64,000 nt of DNA from Pyrus communis (Eukaryota > Streptophyta > Magnoliopsida > Rosales > Rosaceae), in the NCBI RefSeq assembly GCF_963583255.1, contig NC_084808.1, positions 26,864,300 through 26,928,299 on the forward strand, given 5' to 3'. The notes beneath the pieces were generated by a model, which saw only the letters and a list, made by a program, of their open reading frames with translations, ran no database searches and was not told the DNA's origin. Made by a program: the position numbers and the translations under genes. How positions within the stretch are numbered: the stretch's first letter is position 1; each line of letters starts with the position of its first letter. Shown here piece by piece: positions 1-11,192 of the stretch.

Positions 1-3
1 AAA

Positions 4-1409
4 ATGTATGTGACAAGGCCTCTGTCGATGTACAAAAAGTCTCCGGCTGATCTCTCTGCCTCTGCCGGAGGGTCCAAACTCCGGCATTCTTGTCGTCAAA
101 GACGAAGAAACGATTTTCTGTTTTGAGTTATCGAATATCGATTTGATTAAAGAGCTGCCTTTCCCTCAGAACAAGAGCCTTGAGCTTTACCATGCTACTT
201 GGTTTTATCCCAACAGAGATCTTCAGCTCCACGGAGTTTTCTTCATCCCAGTTCTTGGTCCATATGGGAAGGATAAAGGGTAAGTTTTTCTAGTCGAGTG
301 ATATTCTAATTAATGTAATTAAGTTATGGGAAGATAAATACAAACTTGTGCGCAGATGGAGAGTACAACTGATATATGGTAAATTTCAATATGAGGTTTA
401 TAACATTTTGTTTTAAAAAAAAAACCACATTCTAAGGTTGCAATGTGACAATACACTGCGTTGGCTAACTGACCTAATGAGCGAGGGTTGTAACATGTAG
501 CATGATTTTGTTTTGCTGGGAAGGGTACACAAGTGCAAACGAGGATTCCATGGACATGGAAACATGCTGCTTCGACAGCTGCACAAACGATGTACTACCG
601 AAACGTTTTGATCCCAAGGACATGTATCAGCAATACAAGATTAATCTTCACAAAAACATTATCAATGTGTCGGGTGGTTTTGTGGCCAGATCAATGTCCA
701 AAGATGGGTACCCTCCGGAGGCATTGTGGAGGAGAGGGTGGAAAATCACAAGCTTAGCGTCCCCCGGATTTGAACTAGGTGATGCACGGACCTAGATGCC
801 TCCCTACGCAGCCGTCTTCCGGATTTCAATTTCCCACTAAAGAATGTGGTTGTAGGGAAGTGGTACTGTCAATTCATGTTTGTTAAGGAAGAGACGCCGA
901 AAACGTTGAAGGACATAAGGAACAGACCAATGTACTATGAAATGACACTTGAGCAGAGGTGGAAAGAAGTATTTGTGAAGGATCATAGTTTTCGACATGG
1001 TGAACGCAACGCCATTGGTGTGGATTTTGTTGTACAAAGTGAAGCGGTTATGGTGGGAGGGAGGGAACGTGGGTGTGATGAGAAAAATGGGGATGATGAT
1101 GGGGTGGTTTTGCATAGGAGTTTGAACAATGTTGGGCAAGAGACAAGCGTGCATGGGGGTGAGTTCAACAATTTTTGAGAGGATGAAGTGGGAGCAAGGG
1201 GGGGGGGGGGGGGGGGGGGGGGGTTGGGTTGGGGAGGAGAAGAAAGGAGAGTGAGAGTTGAGAGGGTTGAGGAATTTGGGGGGTTGGGTGAGTGGAAGAA
1301 GTTCGGATTTTTTGTATTGGTTGAGAGGTTTTCTTTGACGAGAAAGGATGGGAGCTTGGTTTTTAGCCATGATTTCAGGCACACTAATCATAGGACTAAA
1401 TGGAAATGA
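4..1409 (+). pseudogene. DUF1262 family pseudogene, copy 1
   Basis: The first exon starts with the family signature (MYVTRPLS) at position 4 and runs to a donor at 280. A 2-nt deficit near positions 50-55, before the PEGPNSG-type motif, throws the frame. The second exon starts near 519, where the other copies have TTGCAG before GGAAG; here it reads TTGCTG, so the acceptor AG is lost. Exon 2 then changes frame near 790 (before the LDA.LR.RLPDF motif) and again near 1165. It also holds a G homopolymer of about 24 nt at 1199-1222, after the KWEQ motif. The end (FRHTNH..KWK, stop 1407-1409) is still recognisable. No conserved block is missing, so this is a decayed full-length copy. Some frame errors beside the homopolymer could be assembly errors, but the acceptor change and the first shift are not in low-complexity sequence. 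Confidence 0.85.
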
Positions 1410-2278
1410 AAATTTCTCCTTTTTTTTTTTTTTTTTTAAACATCAATGGCACATAGAAAATTTTATTGATAACGAAAAAAAAAAGTTATACTTAATCCTT
1501 TTTATATTTATATATGCTATTTGTGTATAAAATTTCAGATTGAGTTTTTTTGCATTGTTCTAACGTCAAGGTTATGGATTCAGTTATGCTTTTTGAGGTA
1601 CTATTTGATTTATGAAAGTGTACATTTTTTTTGTGAATCACAACCCCAATTCATCCAAGAAACACCTTTTGAGGAATGTTCACATAATTCTGATCAATGC
1701 TGTTTACAATGTCCATTGTTCACATAAAGTGTAAATTTACTTATGATCTAATGTGCAAAAGTAGAAAAATTTGTGTACAACAGTCGAATCAGGTGGATTA
1801 TTCTACTCATTCACAAAAGTTCGTGATATCGGAGTTTCTACTTGCATAAAGTCATATGATATTTAAACATAGAGAATTTCATTTCTTTATAAGTGGGTTA
1901 GACAGTCTATTTATATGATATTTAAACAGAGAGAATTTCATTTCTTTAAAAATGGGTTAGACAGTCTATTTATATGGTTTGTCGGACACAAATTTTTTAC
2001 CAAAACATGAGACCGATTCTTAGTTCAAAGCCAAATTTGTTCCAACTTACATCGTCATATGGCTCAAAAAGTCAAAAACAAGAATTATATAATATGTGAT
2101 AGGGAAATTTCGTATTGACTATGAAGTGTAAGAAAATTCATGAATTCATTAGTCATTGTCAACCCACGATAGCCTTGGCTGCCAGCGTTACACGTGGCAA
2201 ATCTTATCAAGAACCACATCGCGAATTCGCGATCAACAATTTACTAAGTCAAATTCTACAAGTCCTTTACCCTACAAG
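1410..2278. other. Intergenic, AT-rich, duplicated flank
   Basis: No gene is visible. The 3' flank of copy 1 (about 1510-1720) and the upstream region of the next gene (about 1850-2340) recur, diverged, at 4140-4380 and 4440-4830. A 60-bp direct repeat (TTTAAACA.AGAGAATTTCAT) lies at about 1860-1980. Confidence 0.6.
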
Positions 2279-2366
2279 ACAACTTATAAAGCACAAGAAA
2301 TCCTTCCCTTTATTCCTAAGAACAAATAGAAAAAACAGAGAGTGAAGAATAAGAATTTCTGCAAAA
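2279..2366 (+). promoter_or_regulatory. Core promoter and 5' UTR of the DUF1262 gene at 2367
   Basis: A TATA-like element (CTTATAAAG, 2283-2291) lies about 80 nt before the ATG. A near-identical stretch at 4770-4830 belongs to a broken paralogue, which supports this as a duplicated promoter and not chance sequence. Confidence 0.5.
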
Positions 2367-3677
2367 ATGTATGTCACAAGGCCTCTGTCGATGTACAAAA
2401 AGTCTCCTGAGGATCTCTCATTACCCCCGCCAGAGGGTCCGAACTCCGGCATCTTGGTCATCCAAGATGAAGAAGCAGAGCCTACATGTTGCTTTGGTCT
2501 ATGCAAATCCCACAAGCTCCGTGACATGCCTTTACCTCAGAACAAGAATCTAGAGCTTCGTCATGTCACCCAAGTGGGACAAGTCCAACATGTTTCTCTT
2601 TTCTACACCGCCTTCATTCCGGTCCTTAACCAGCCTTTGGCTTCCAACCGTTACTACGCGATTCAGTCGCGTGGAAATCTTGAAGGGTATGTATGCAATC
2701 TCAGTTTGAGCTTGGTATTTTTGTAGTGGCAATATCAATTCCCATAGTAATAGTATTAATAGTTTTTTTGTTACCTAACTTGAAATACATTGTTAGTCCA
2801 TGCGACTTAATTGATTTCGGTTCCATGCAGGCAAGCCTACACATGTTCAACAGATGAGAACTTGGGAACCTGCTGCTTCTGCACTTATGTAAAGGATGTG
2901 CCGTCACAGCCGTTCAATCCCAATAACATTTACCAGCAATATGAGATCCAGCAGAAACGAAGTTGCAATCAATTTGGGGGTTTTGTTGCCAAATCCATAG
3001 CTTCAGATGGGTACCCTCCAAAATTTCTTGGAAGAAAAGGGTGGCAAATACACACCTCAACTCCCCGTGACTTCCATTTAGGTGAAGCACTGGGTCTAGA
3101 CGCTAAGCTACGCGCCCGTCTTCCAGATTTCAACTTCCCATTATCACTCACAAGCTCGAATCCGGTGGTTGTAGGGAAGTGGTATTGCCCCTTCATGTTT
3201 GTTAAGGAGGGAACACCTAAAGATCAAATGAGTAGGACAAGGTTTTACGAGATGACACTTGAGCAAAGATGGGAACAAATATTCGCATGTGACGGTAATT
3301 ATAGCGAAGGCAACGCCGTGGTGGTTGATGTTTTTGTTCAAAACGAGTCTGTTGCTGTTGGCAGGAACGCGGAAGCTGTGCATGAGGAGATGGATGTGGT
3401 TAATGGGGTTATGTGGTATAGGGGTTTAGACAATGTTGGGGTGAGCTTAGGAATTGTGGAGAGGATGAAATGGGAGCAACAAAGGTTTGGATGGTTTGGA
3501 GGGAACGAGAGGCAAGTGAGAGTGAAAAAAGTAGAGGAGTTTGGAGGGGTGGAAAAGTGGAGAAAATTTGGTTGCTATGTTTTGGTGGAGAGGTTTGTGT
3601 TGAAAAGAATGGATGGAAGCTTGGTGCTAACTTACGATTTCAGACATACTCATCATATTCGGAGCAAATGGGAATGA
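2367..3677 (+). CDS. DUF1262 family protein, two exons, intact
   Basis: Exon 1 is 2367-2686 and exon 2 is 2831-3677, joined in phase 2 by a GT...AG intron (2687-2830; acceptor CCATGCAG). The spliced product is 388 residues with no internal stop. Domain order matches the plant-only DUF1262 family: MYVTRPLS start, LSLPPPEGPNSG near residues 18-29, LPQNK block, FIPVLNQPL near residue 75, then in exon 2 the paired Cys (GTCCFC), PFNPNNIYQQYE, AKSIASDGYPPKFL, GKWYCPFMFVKEG, EMTLEQRWEQIF, ERMKWEQQRF and a C-terminal RSKWE. The function of the family is unknown; no catalytic motif, signal peptide or membrane segment is visible. It is more divergent than the three 396-residue copies downstream and is closest to the truncated copy at 8627-9147. 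Confidence 0.92.
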
Positions 3678-3918
3678 AATTTTTGCTCCTTTTGGTTTGT
3701 GATTGAAAATTTCATTTCATTCTGTGCTTTTAGTGGATGTAATTAATCACTCGAAGTAATATCCTTTCCATTATTTTTTTTTATTCGGACAAAAATCTTG
3801 ATCATTAAATAAGTACTATGAGTAGATTCATTTCACCTGTGTAATCTGCCCTTTTTAAAATAAGGGATATATTTCTTCAGCTTGATGTGTTATGAACCCA
3901 TGCTATAGTACTATAGTG

Positions 3919-4830
3919 GGAGCAAGGGAGGGTTGGTGGGTGGGGTAGAAGAAGGGGAGTGAGAGTTGTGAGAGGGTTGAGGAATTTTGGGGGTTGGGTG
4001 ACTGGAAGAAGTTGGGTTTTTTGTATTGGTTGAGAGGTTTTCTTTGAAGAAAATGGTTGGGAGCTTGGTTTTTAGCCATGACTTCAGGCACACTCATCAG
4101 GTTAGGACTAATGGAAATGAAAATTTGTCCTGTGTTTTTTGTATTTATATATGCTAATTGTGTACAAAATTTCAGATTTTGTACCGAGAAAAAATTTCAA
4201 ATTTGGAATTTTTGAACATTTTCTAGGTTATGGATTCAGTTATGCTTTTAGAGGGACTATTTGATTTATGAAATTGTAAATTTTTTTGTGAATCACAAAC
4301 CCAGTTTATCCAAGAAACACCCTTTGAGGAATGTTTACATAATTTTGCTCAATGCTGTGCCCCATGTTTTGTATAGTCAAACCATTCATTCACAAAATTA
4401 TAGGGCCGTCACATTGGAATTTGTATTTACATGTAGTTAGATAGTATTTAAATATAGAGGGTTTCATTTTTTTTGTGAGTGAGTTATAATCCATTCAATC
4501 CGATTGTTGGACTTAATAATTTTTCCTAGAAATGAGAAGGATTCTTAGTTCAAAGCGAACTTTGTTACATCATCATATGGCTCAAAATCAAGAATTTATA
4601 TAATATGTCAATGTCATATGGAGATTTCGTATTGACTAAGAATTGTAAGAAAATTCTTGTATAATTGGCAACATTGAACACAAATAAAATATTCAAAAAT
4701 AATAGTCGACTAGAGCAACAAGCAATTGACTAAGTCAATTTCTACAAGTCCGTTACCCTCCAAGACAACTTATAAAGCACAAGAAATCCTTTCCTTTTTT
4801 TTTCCTACAAACAAATAGAAAAAGGACTTT
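3919..4830 (+). pseudogene. DUF1262 3' tail fragment plus duplicated flank and promoter
   Basis: 3919-4113 matches the last 65 or so codons of copy 1 (GTGGGAGCAAGG to the terminal HTHQ block), with nothing of the gene 5' to it. It is followed by a copy of the 3' flank of copy 1 (4140-4390) and then of the promoter of the gene at 2367 (4700-4830, including the TTATAAAGCACAAGAAATCC core). It is therefore a relic of a whole duplicated unit (gene end, spacer, next promoter) whose coding part was deleted. Confidence 0.75.
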
Positions 4831-5428
4831 TTTTTTTTTTTAGTACATCGGTATTTTTACATTTAAAAAAGTAAGAGTTCGGCTAAACTACATAATTGAC
4901 AACTTAAATTTTTTTTAAGTGAGTCCAGTTTTCTAAGTACATGTTTTTATTTTTTAACATTCATTTTATATTTTTTTAAATATTAAAAATCAATTAAAAT
5001 CTTCTAATATTATGCATTTTTCAACTCCAAAAAAATCTAATTAATATCTTATTAAAAAAAAAACTAATATACTAACATAAATTTTATCTGCAAAACATTA
5101 TGCCCTAACTCAAGTAACAAATATATGAATATAATATACGTATACGAAAGATATGAAACATAACTAAAAGGTAACAAGAAATAACAAAATAATAAATAAA
5201 AAGAAATAATCAAAAAGATAATTAGGAAGAAATTTGATTTTTATAATAAATCTTATCATTGAAAAGATAACTATTGATAATAAAAATAATTAAATTCAAA
5301 GAATTGGGCTTATTTTAATAAAGTAGACTATTCCTATTACTGGCTAAAAAATTAGACATATACTATTTCTATTATTTGACTAAAAAATTAGACATATACC
5401 AATTTTCTTCATAAAAAAATAAAATAAA
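4827..5428. mobile_element. AT-rich insertion in a DUF1262 5' leader
   Basis: The leader that reads without a break before the gene at 2367 is here split: AAATAGAAAAA up to about 4828, then resuming with AACAGAGAGTGA at about 5430. The roughly 600 bp between begin with a T run followed by TAGTACATCGGTA and end in repeats of AAAAT. No terminal repeat or coding region is clear, so the class is unknown. Confidence 0.5.
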
Positions 5429-5490
5429 ATAAAATAACAACAGAGAGTGATGATTCAGAATTTCTGTGAAAGTGTATGTGATAAAGTCAC
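5429..5490 (+). pseudogene. DUF1262 5' stub with lost start codon
   Basis: The leader AACAGAGAGTGA..GAATTTCTG continues into the family start, but the ATG is GTG (5472-5474). Homology ends within about 10 codons. With the promoter remnant at 4700-4828 it forms the 5' half of a dead copy. Confidence 0.65.
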
Positions 5491-5509
5491 AATTAGATTT
5501 CAACCAGAA

Positions 5510-5860
5510 GTTTTGGAGGTAAGCTTCCAAAACAATAATAATGTGTCGTTTTTAACACCTCTCAACGTGATCGTCACATTGAAAATAAGTAGCCATATCA
5601 AAATAAGTAGCCATACCAATAATTTGCCGTCGTAGAGAACTATAATTAGACTTAATGCACCTTTCCGACCTGGTGCGACATACAATAGAAGACACGGGTG
5701 ATTAAAAAAATAAAAAAACACTAGAAAACACGCGTTATGCCGAAAGGCCTTTTCCAACTTAAGGTGACTGAGAAATAAATGTACGAACCCCGCAGGCATT
5801 TGATGCAAATTGTCAATTTCTGACACTTTTCTTGTATCAACCGAAGATCAATCAAGATAA
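5510..5860. repeat. Duplicated upstream block shared by several DUF1262 copies
   Basis: 5760-5850 (GCATTTGATGCAAATTGTCA and flank, ending ATCAATCAAGATAA) recurs at 6198-6265, 9540-9615, 18395-18490 and 28625-28735, each time in the 0.3-1.2 kb upstream of a DUF1262 start. It has no coding capacity. It is either the distal edge of the duplicated unit or a retained regulatory block. Confidence 0.6.
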
Positions 5861-6032
5861 AGAGAAATTTTTAGTTGTGACGGGAACACAAGTAATACAT
5901 CACGTGTTTTAATATGAGTGGTAGAAAATTTTATTTTTTTAATTATTTACTTTTTAGCACACATATTCCATAATTTGTATAATGACACGTGATATACCAT
6001 CCGATATACCAGTCACATTGAAAAATCCCTCT
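5861..6032. mobile_element. MITE, G-box-bearing family, copy A
   Basis: It has terminal inverted repeats of about 20 bp (AGAGAAATTTTTAGTTGTGA against the complement of GTCACATTGAAAAATCCCTC), is about 172 bp long and has no ORF. A CACGTG palindrome lies near each end. Relatives are at 27418-27585, 44095-44264, 54352-54500 and 55619-55767, with a partial one near 9328-9397. Confidence 0.7.
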
Positions 6033-6318
6033 AAGATTAGACCAAGACGTAATTATCAGCACTTGACTAATCTCTACCGCTAAAATCACATTAGAAAATT
6101 AAATAATAGATTAAACGTCAATAGGCAGAATTACATAACAAAAGTATACTTCGTGTTACCGTAATAACTTGTATCAAGGATACAAAATTCTACGTAAGGT
6201 CATTTGATGCAAATTGTCAATTTCTGACACTTTGCTTGTATCAATCGAAGACCAATCAAGATAAGACTACGACGTAATTATCAGCATTAGACTAATCTCC
6301 ACCGCTAAAATCGCCAAT

Positions 6319-6528
6319 AGGATCCCTTCCGGATCATTTTGATAAGGATTTTGAAGATTCGTAAATCGTGTTCGTTTATCGTATATTGTGTAATTAATTT
6401 TTTTCAAGTATTATTTATGTTTAATTTTAAATACAAATATTTAAAATAATTTCTAATCGTACGCTGTGCGATGAACGAACATAATTGACGAATCTCCGAG
6501 ATTCTCACAAAGAGGATCCGGATTCCTA
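6319..6528. mobile_element. Palindromic MITE (AGGATCC-type ends)
   Basis: The ends are complementary (AGGATCCCTTCCGGATC against GAGGATCCGGATTCCT), and the inner arms pair around CGTTCGTTTATCGTA and TGCGATGAACGAAC. It is about 210 bp with no ORF. It resembles the elements at 18707-18906 and 44602-44767. Confidence 0.6.
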
Positions 6529-6812
6529 AAATCACATAAGAAAATTAAATAATAGCTTAAACGTTAATAGACAGACTCTCATAACACGAGTATACTTTGT
6601 GTTCTCATGATATCTCGTGCTAATGATACAAAGTTTTATGTAAGTTTTTTACGACGTGAAATTGTATTAGTAACATAAAATATCACAATATTAATATAAA
6701 CGTGTCATATAAATTGCTCACCATACATCACCAGCTTTTTAAATATTTGCAGTGGCGAACAGTTTTCGGAATTACAAGAAGGTAAGCCATAAACCTAGGA
6801 TATATAACGTGC

Positions 6813-6955
6813 AAAGGTTAGAGGTGCCTTCTCAGAAGTTTGACTTCCTGAATTTCTACAAATTAAACCTCCTTGTAATCAAGTAATTTCATCAAACCAA
6901 TTTGAAAGCGAGCCAATAGTTCTTTTCTTAGACGTTATTTTCTTTGCTTACAAAA
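6813..6955 (+). promoter_or_regulatory. Proximal promoter of the DUF1262 gene at 6956
   Basis: A TTGACTT (W-box core TTGAC, 6840-6844) stands just before GAATTTCTACAAATTAAA. In the paralogous promoters the same place reads CTATAAATTAAA, so this copy has a weakened TATA. The stretch AATCAAGTAATTTCATCA and AATTTGAAAG..GAGCC before the ATG is shared with the starts at 9842, 18120, 19087 and 28924. Confidence 0.5.
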
Positions 6956-8270
6956 ATGTATGTTACAAAGCCTCTGTCTGTGTATAGAAGGTCTCCTCAG
7001 TTACTTTCTCTACCGCCCCCGGAGGGGCCAAATTCCGGTTATCTTGTACTTCATGACGACGAATCAGTCGAGATAAACTGTTGCGGATGCGAGGACAACG
7101 TGGTTAGAGGTTTGCCTTTCCCTCAGAACAAGGATCTAACCGTTGGATATGGCTCAGATGACGATGCTGTTGCCTTCATTCCAGTGCTTAATCAACCCTT
7201 GTCATCCAATCAATACCATGTCATACGTCGACGAGGGAGACATAAAGGGTATGCATCTATATATACTCATGCATAACCTTAATTAATATGATTGATTTTT
7301 AATGTGGCGATATTACTGTCACATAGAAAAATTTAGATGTACAATTAATACCGGAACTGATTTGATTTGCAGGGAAGCATGCACAAATACGAGGGAAGAG
7401 GACACGGATATTGGCTGTTGCGGCGGTAAAAGTATTCCAAATGCTAAACCAAAACCCTTGGACCCGTCAGACATATATCAGCAATTTAGGATACTTCCCA
7501 AGGAGATGGGCAGCAGTCGTTTTTTTGCCAAGTCTGTTGATCCAGATGGTTTTCCTCCTTACTTCTTGAGGAGGAAAGGGTGGAGCGTGAGAATGAGCAC
7601 GCTGGATCGTAACCAATTGGGTGAAGCCTCAGGACTCAACTCTTCACTACGAGCTAGCCTTCCCGGGTTTGATTTTCCATTATCACATGATTGCTCTGAA
7701 GTAGTGTGTATTGGCAAGTGGTATTGTCCTTTCATGTTTGTCAAGGAAGGAGGGCTGAAGTTGAAGGACCAAATGAAATATTCCATGTACTATGAAATAA
7801 AACTTGAGCAAAGATGGGAAAAGATTTTTGACAGCGTTAATGAGAACGCTGAAGGAAAAAAGAATCCTGCTGTGTTTGTGGATGCTTTTGTTCAAAGAGA
7901 GGTGGTTTATGTGGGTGGACAGGAGGCTGTTTGGGATGAAAGAAATGCGGGTGTGGGTGATATGTTCGTGTGGTTTAAGAGTTTTCATGGGGTGGGAGGG
8001 GAAACAAGTGTGGGATTGAGCATGAAAGTTTTTGAAAGAATGAAATGGGAGCAGGAAAGAGTTGGATGGGTTGGTGGGGATGAAGGGCAAGTGAGGGTGG
8101 AGATAGTGGAAGAGTTTGGGGGAAGGGGTGGTGGCGGGTGGAAGAGATTTAGTTGTTATGTGCTAGTAGAGAGGTTTGTATTGAAGAGAATGTCTACGAC
8201 AGGAAGCGCGGCAGGACTACTTGCATATGATTTCAAGCACACTCACCAGATTAGGAGAAAATGGGAATGA
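6956..8270 (+). CDS. DUF1262 family protein, two exons, intact
   Basis: The ATG at 6956 is the family start (MYVTKPLSVYRRSP). Exon 1 is 6956-7248 and exon 2 is 7373-8270, joined in phase 2 (donor GTATGC, acceptor TTTGCAG). The product is 396 residues. Blocks in order: PPPEGPNSGYLVLHDD (20-35), CCGC (42-45), LPFPQNKDL, FIPVLNQPLSSN, then in exon 2 KGEACTN, GCCGGKSIP, KPLDPSDIYQQ, FAKSVDPDGFPPYFLRRKGW, LGEASGLNSSLRASLPGF, GKWYCPFMFVKEGG, MYYEIKLEQRWEKIF, MKWEQERVGW and the end HTHQIRRKWE. Several conserved Cys pairs and many Trp/Gly motifs suggest a folded globular protein. No known catalytic signature is present and its function is unknown. It is very close to the genes at 19087 and 28924, including the 3' flank, so these are recent tandem duplicates. 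Confidence 0.93.
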
Positions 8271-8626
8271 CAAAAATTTGGTTGCTACACCTACATGTAC
8301 TGAAATGAATGGACGGGAAGTTTGGTATCGAGTCATGGTTTTCAGACACGCTGATCATTGTATTTAGGGCCGAAAAACTTCCGATTTGTCCTGTTTTCGG
8401 GTATACACTAATCGTTTTAGGTACATTATTGCAGTATTGTTCTTTTATAATGTTTCTGGACAGAATCATGAGCAGTGTATAAATAATGAGTGTTTCCATT
8501 ATAATGTCTTCAATCTCAGGCCTTGCACAGAAAGACATTAAGCTTGAAAGAAACCTTAACTTCCAGCTTATGATGATCATGGAATTTTTTAACCTTCGAG
8601 ATGTATGCTAACATTCCGACTTAATT

Positions 8627-9147
8627 AGCTACGCGCCTGTCTTCCAGATTTCAACTTCCCATTATCGCTTACAAGCTCGAATCCGGTGGTTGTGAGAAAG
8701 TGGTATTGCCCCTTCATGTTTGTTAAGGAGGGAACACCAAAAGATCAAATGAGTAGGACAAGGTTTTACGAGATGACACTTGAGCAAAGATGGGAACAAA
8801 TATTTGCATGTGACGTAATTACAGCGAAGGCAACGCTGTGGTGGTTAACGCGGAGGAGATGGATGTGGCTAATGGGGTCATGTGGTATAGGGGTTTAGAC
8901 AATGTAGGGGTGAGCTTAGCAATTGTGGAGAGGATGAAGTGGGAGCAACAAAGGTTTGGAAGGTTTGGAGGGAATGAGAGGCAAGTGAGAGTGAAAAGGT
9001 TAGAGGAGTTTGGAGGGGTGGGTAAGTGGATAAAATTTGGTTGCTATGTTTTGGTAGAGAGGCTTGTGTTGAAATGAATGGATGGAAGCTCGGTGCTAAC
9101 TTCTGATTTCAAACACACTCAACACATTAGCAGCAAATGGGAATGAG
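8627..9147 (+). pseudogene. 5'-truncated DUF1262 copy
   Basis: Homology to exon 2 of the gene at 2367 starts abruptly at the RARLPDF block and runs to the terminal SSKWE. Exon 1, the intron and the first third of exon 2 are absent. A deletion near 8815-8850 removes the ...VQNES.. region and shifts frame, and a TGA at 9075 interrupts just after the LVLK motif. The left breakpoint (TTAATTAGCT joined to ACGCGCC) lies in the 3' flank that also follows the genes at 19087 and 28924. It shares a few bases (AGCTACGCGCC) with the gene-2 type sequence, consistent with a short-homology join. Confidence 0.85.
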
Positions 9148-9741
9148 ATTTTTGCTCTTTTTTTGGTTTGTGATTGAAAATTTCATATGGTCATGTGCTT
9201 TTGATGGATGTAATTAATCGCTCGAAGTAATATTATTTCCTATTCAGACAAAAATCTTGATTATTATATAATTAATATACTAAAGTATGTATTTCTTCAA
9301 CTTGATGTGTTACGAACTCATACTAAAATATTCAAAAATAAATGCACGTGGTATACCGTCCCATGTGTGACGTTCACACAGAAAAATTGAAAATTTCTCG
9401 TCAACTAGAACTTGAAGGTGAACTGCCATAGTAACAATTTGTCATTGTAAAGAAGTATAAATGCAGATTCAATGAACCCTACCAAGCAGGTGCTACAAAT
9501 TAAACAATTAAAAGAAATCCAGATATTAAGCTGAAAGATTTTTTCCAGCTTAGGGTAATTGAGAGATGTTCCTGGCATGTGCTGCAATTTGTCAACTTCT
9601 GACTTCCCAGTGAAGATAAGATCAAGAGAGAATTATAATAATGACTTATTAAACTCGAAGCTACACCAGCAATTTCTGAATTATTTTCTAATTAATTTGT
9701 AATTAGATTAACTAATCAAATAACCGAATAAGTGCATGCAT

Positions 9742-9841
9742 CTGAAGGTTGACTTCATTACCTATAAATTAAAACTCTTTGTAATCAAGTAAATTTCATA
9801 TCAAATCAAATTGAAAGTGAGCCAGTCTTCCTTAAGGCCTA
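9742..9841 (+). promoter_or_regulatory. Proximal promoter of the split DUF1262 gene at 9842
   Basis: TTGAC (9749-9753) is followed by CCTATAAATTAAAA (TATA, from 9761) about 80 nt before the ATG, the same arrangement as in the promoter at 18961-19086. Confidence 0.55.
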
Positions 9842-10135
9842 ATGTATTTGACAAAGCCTCTGTCTGCGTGTCGAATGTCTCCTCAGTCCCTGTCTCTATG
9901 GCCGCCGGAGGGGCCAAATTCTGGTTATCTTGTACTCCATGATGAAGAACGGGTTAAGGTAACATGCTGCGGATGCGCTGTTGGCACTGATGACGTGGTC
10001 AGAGACCTGCCTTTCCCTCAGAACTACGATATAGGTGTTGGATATGACTCGGATGAAGACGTTGTTGCCTTCATTCCAGTGCTTGATCAGCCCCTGTCTT
10101 CCAATCGATACCATGTCATACTTCGGAGTGGGAAG

Positions 10136-11185
10136 TATGGACAATTTTATGTATATTTCATATGTAAAATAGTTTACAAGATCAACCATAAATAGGAGAG
10201 GAATACAAGAAAGAAAGTGGAGGAATGGTGCGGACGGGGATGGCAGCTCAGCAAGCATGAGTGAAGACCTGACCTCCACTATCTCTAACTTAAACTAATA
10301 CCTAGCTTTACATTAGGGGTGGAAAAAATTCCCAAAAATCCCGAACCGAACCAAAAAAATCCCGATCCCAAACCAAAAATTTCCCAAACCGAAATTCCCG
10401 AAATTTTCGGGATGCTATCCCGAACCGATCCCAAAATTTCGGTATGGGATTCGGGATTGGCTTCTCGATATTTCGGGAATCCCATACCGAACCGAAAATA
10501 TATAATATTAATTATATATATATATTATTCTTTTATAATTGATGCTAGTAATTTCTAATTCATGCTCTGCAACCTGGAATGCCCTACACCTTGCATATTT
10601 TTCATGTTCTGTTTGATATTCATGTGGATTTTATTATTGTTGCTGCCATGGCTGATGATTTCAGAAGGCTTGATTCTTTTGTCTCTCAACATATTGCAAA
10701 AAGGGTTTAATTAATTTAAATTTTGACTATGATAAAAACAGTCAGGCATGCCGGTGTTCAATTAAATGGTAGTGTGAATGAAATGAAATTCTTAGTTCAT
10801 GAATGTGTTCTTGAATTATATATTTGAAGAACAATTCATAATTTCATATTTTAATTTGGGATTTCCGATTTGTCCCAAAATCCCGAAAATATTTCGGGAT
10901 TCCCAAAATTTGGGATTCCCGAAAATTTGGTTTGGGATTGGTCTTCAAATTCCCGTCCCGAAAAATTTTGGTTTGGGATTCGGGATACTAGTTTCGGTAT
11001 GGTATCCCATACCGAACCACCCCTACTTTACATGATGAGGGAATATTGCTCTTAAATAAGCCTAAAGTAAACAACAAACAGCTAACCCTAGCCGAAAGTA
11101 AGATGACAAGGAGTTGTTATCCATCACCAACTAAACAATGACAACTAGACAAACCCTACCACCAATAATAATAGATACTTCAATA
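10136..11185 (-). repeat. 3' LTR of the copia element, carrying a nested insertion
   Basis: It matches 15539-15868 except for the insertion at 10314-11025 and two apparent substitutions (GACGGGG/GACAGGG and ACAAGGAG/ACAATGAG). Confidence 0.92.
10314..11025. mobile_element. hAT-like non-autonomous element nested in the copia LTR
   Basis: The 712-bp insert is bounded by TAGGGGTGG and its exact complement, and flanked by an 8-bp duplication CTTTACAT (10306-10313 and 11026-11033). The uninterrupted LTR at the other end has one CTTTACAT. Both ends carry many subterminal copies of CCCGAA/TTTCGGGAT in both orientations, a typical hAT feature. No transposase frame is visible. This is the youngest event at this site. 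Confidence 0.88.
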
Positions 11186-11192
11186 CTCCCCC

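Noticed and set aside
837..1391. 184-codon minus-strand frame with a Pro-rich stretch
   Set aside because: It is antisense to DUF1262 exon 2 and the poly-Pro comes from the G homopolymer.
10319..11055. ORFs with Pro/Lys or Ile-rich repeats at 10319-10558 and 10799-11055
   Set aside because: They are translations of the subterminal repeats of the hAT-like element.
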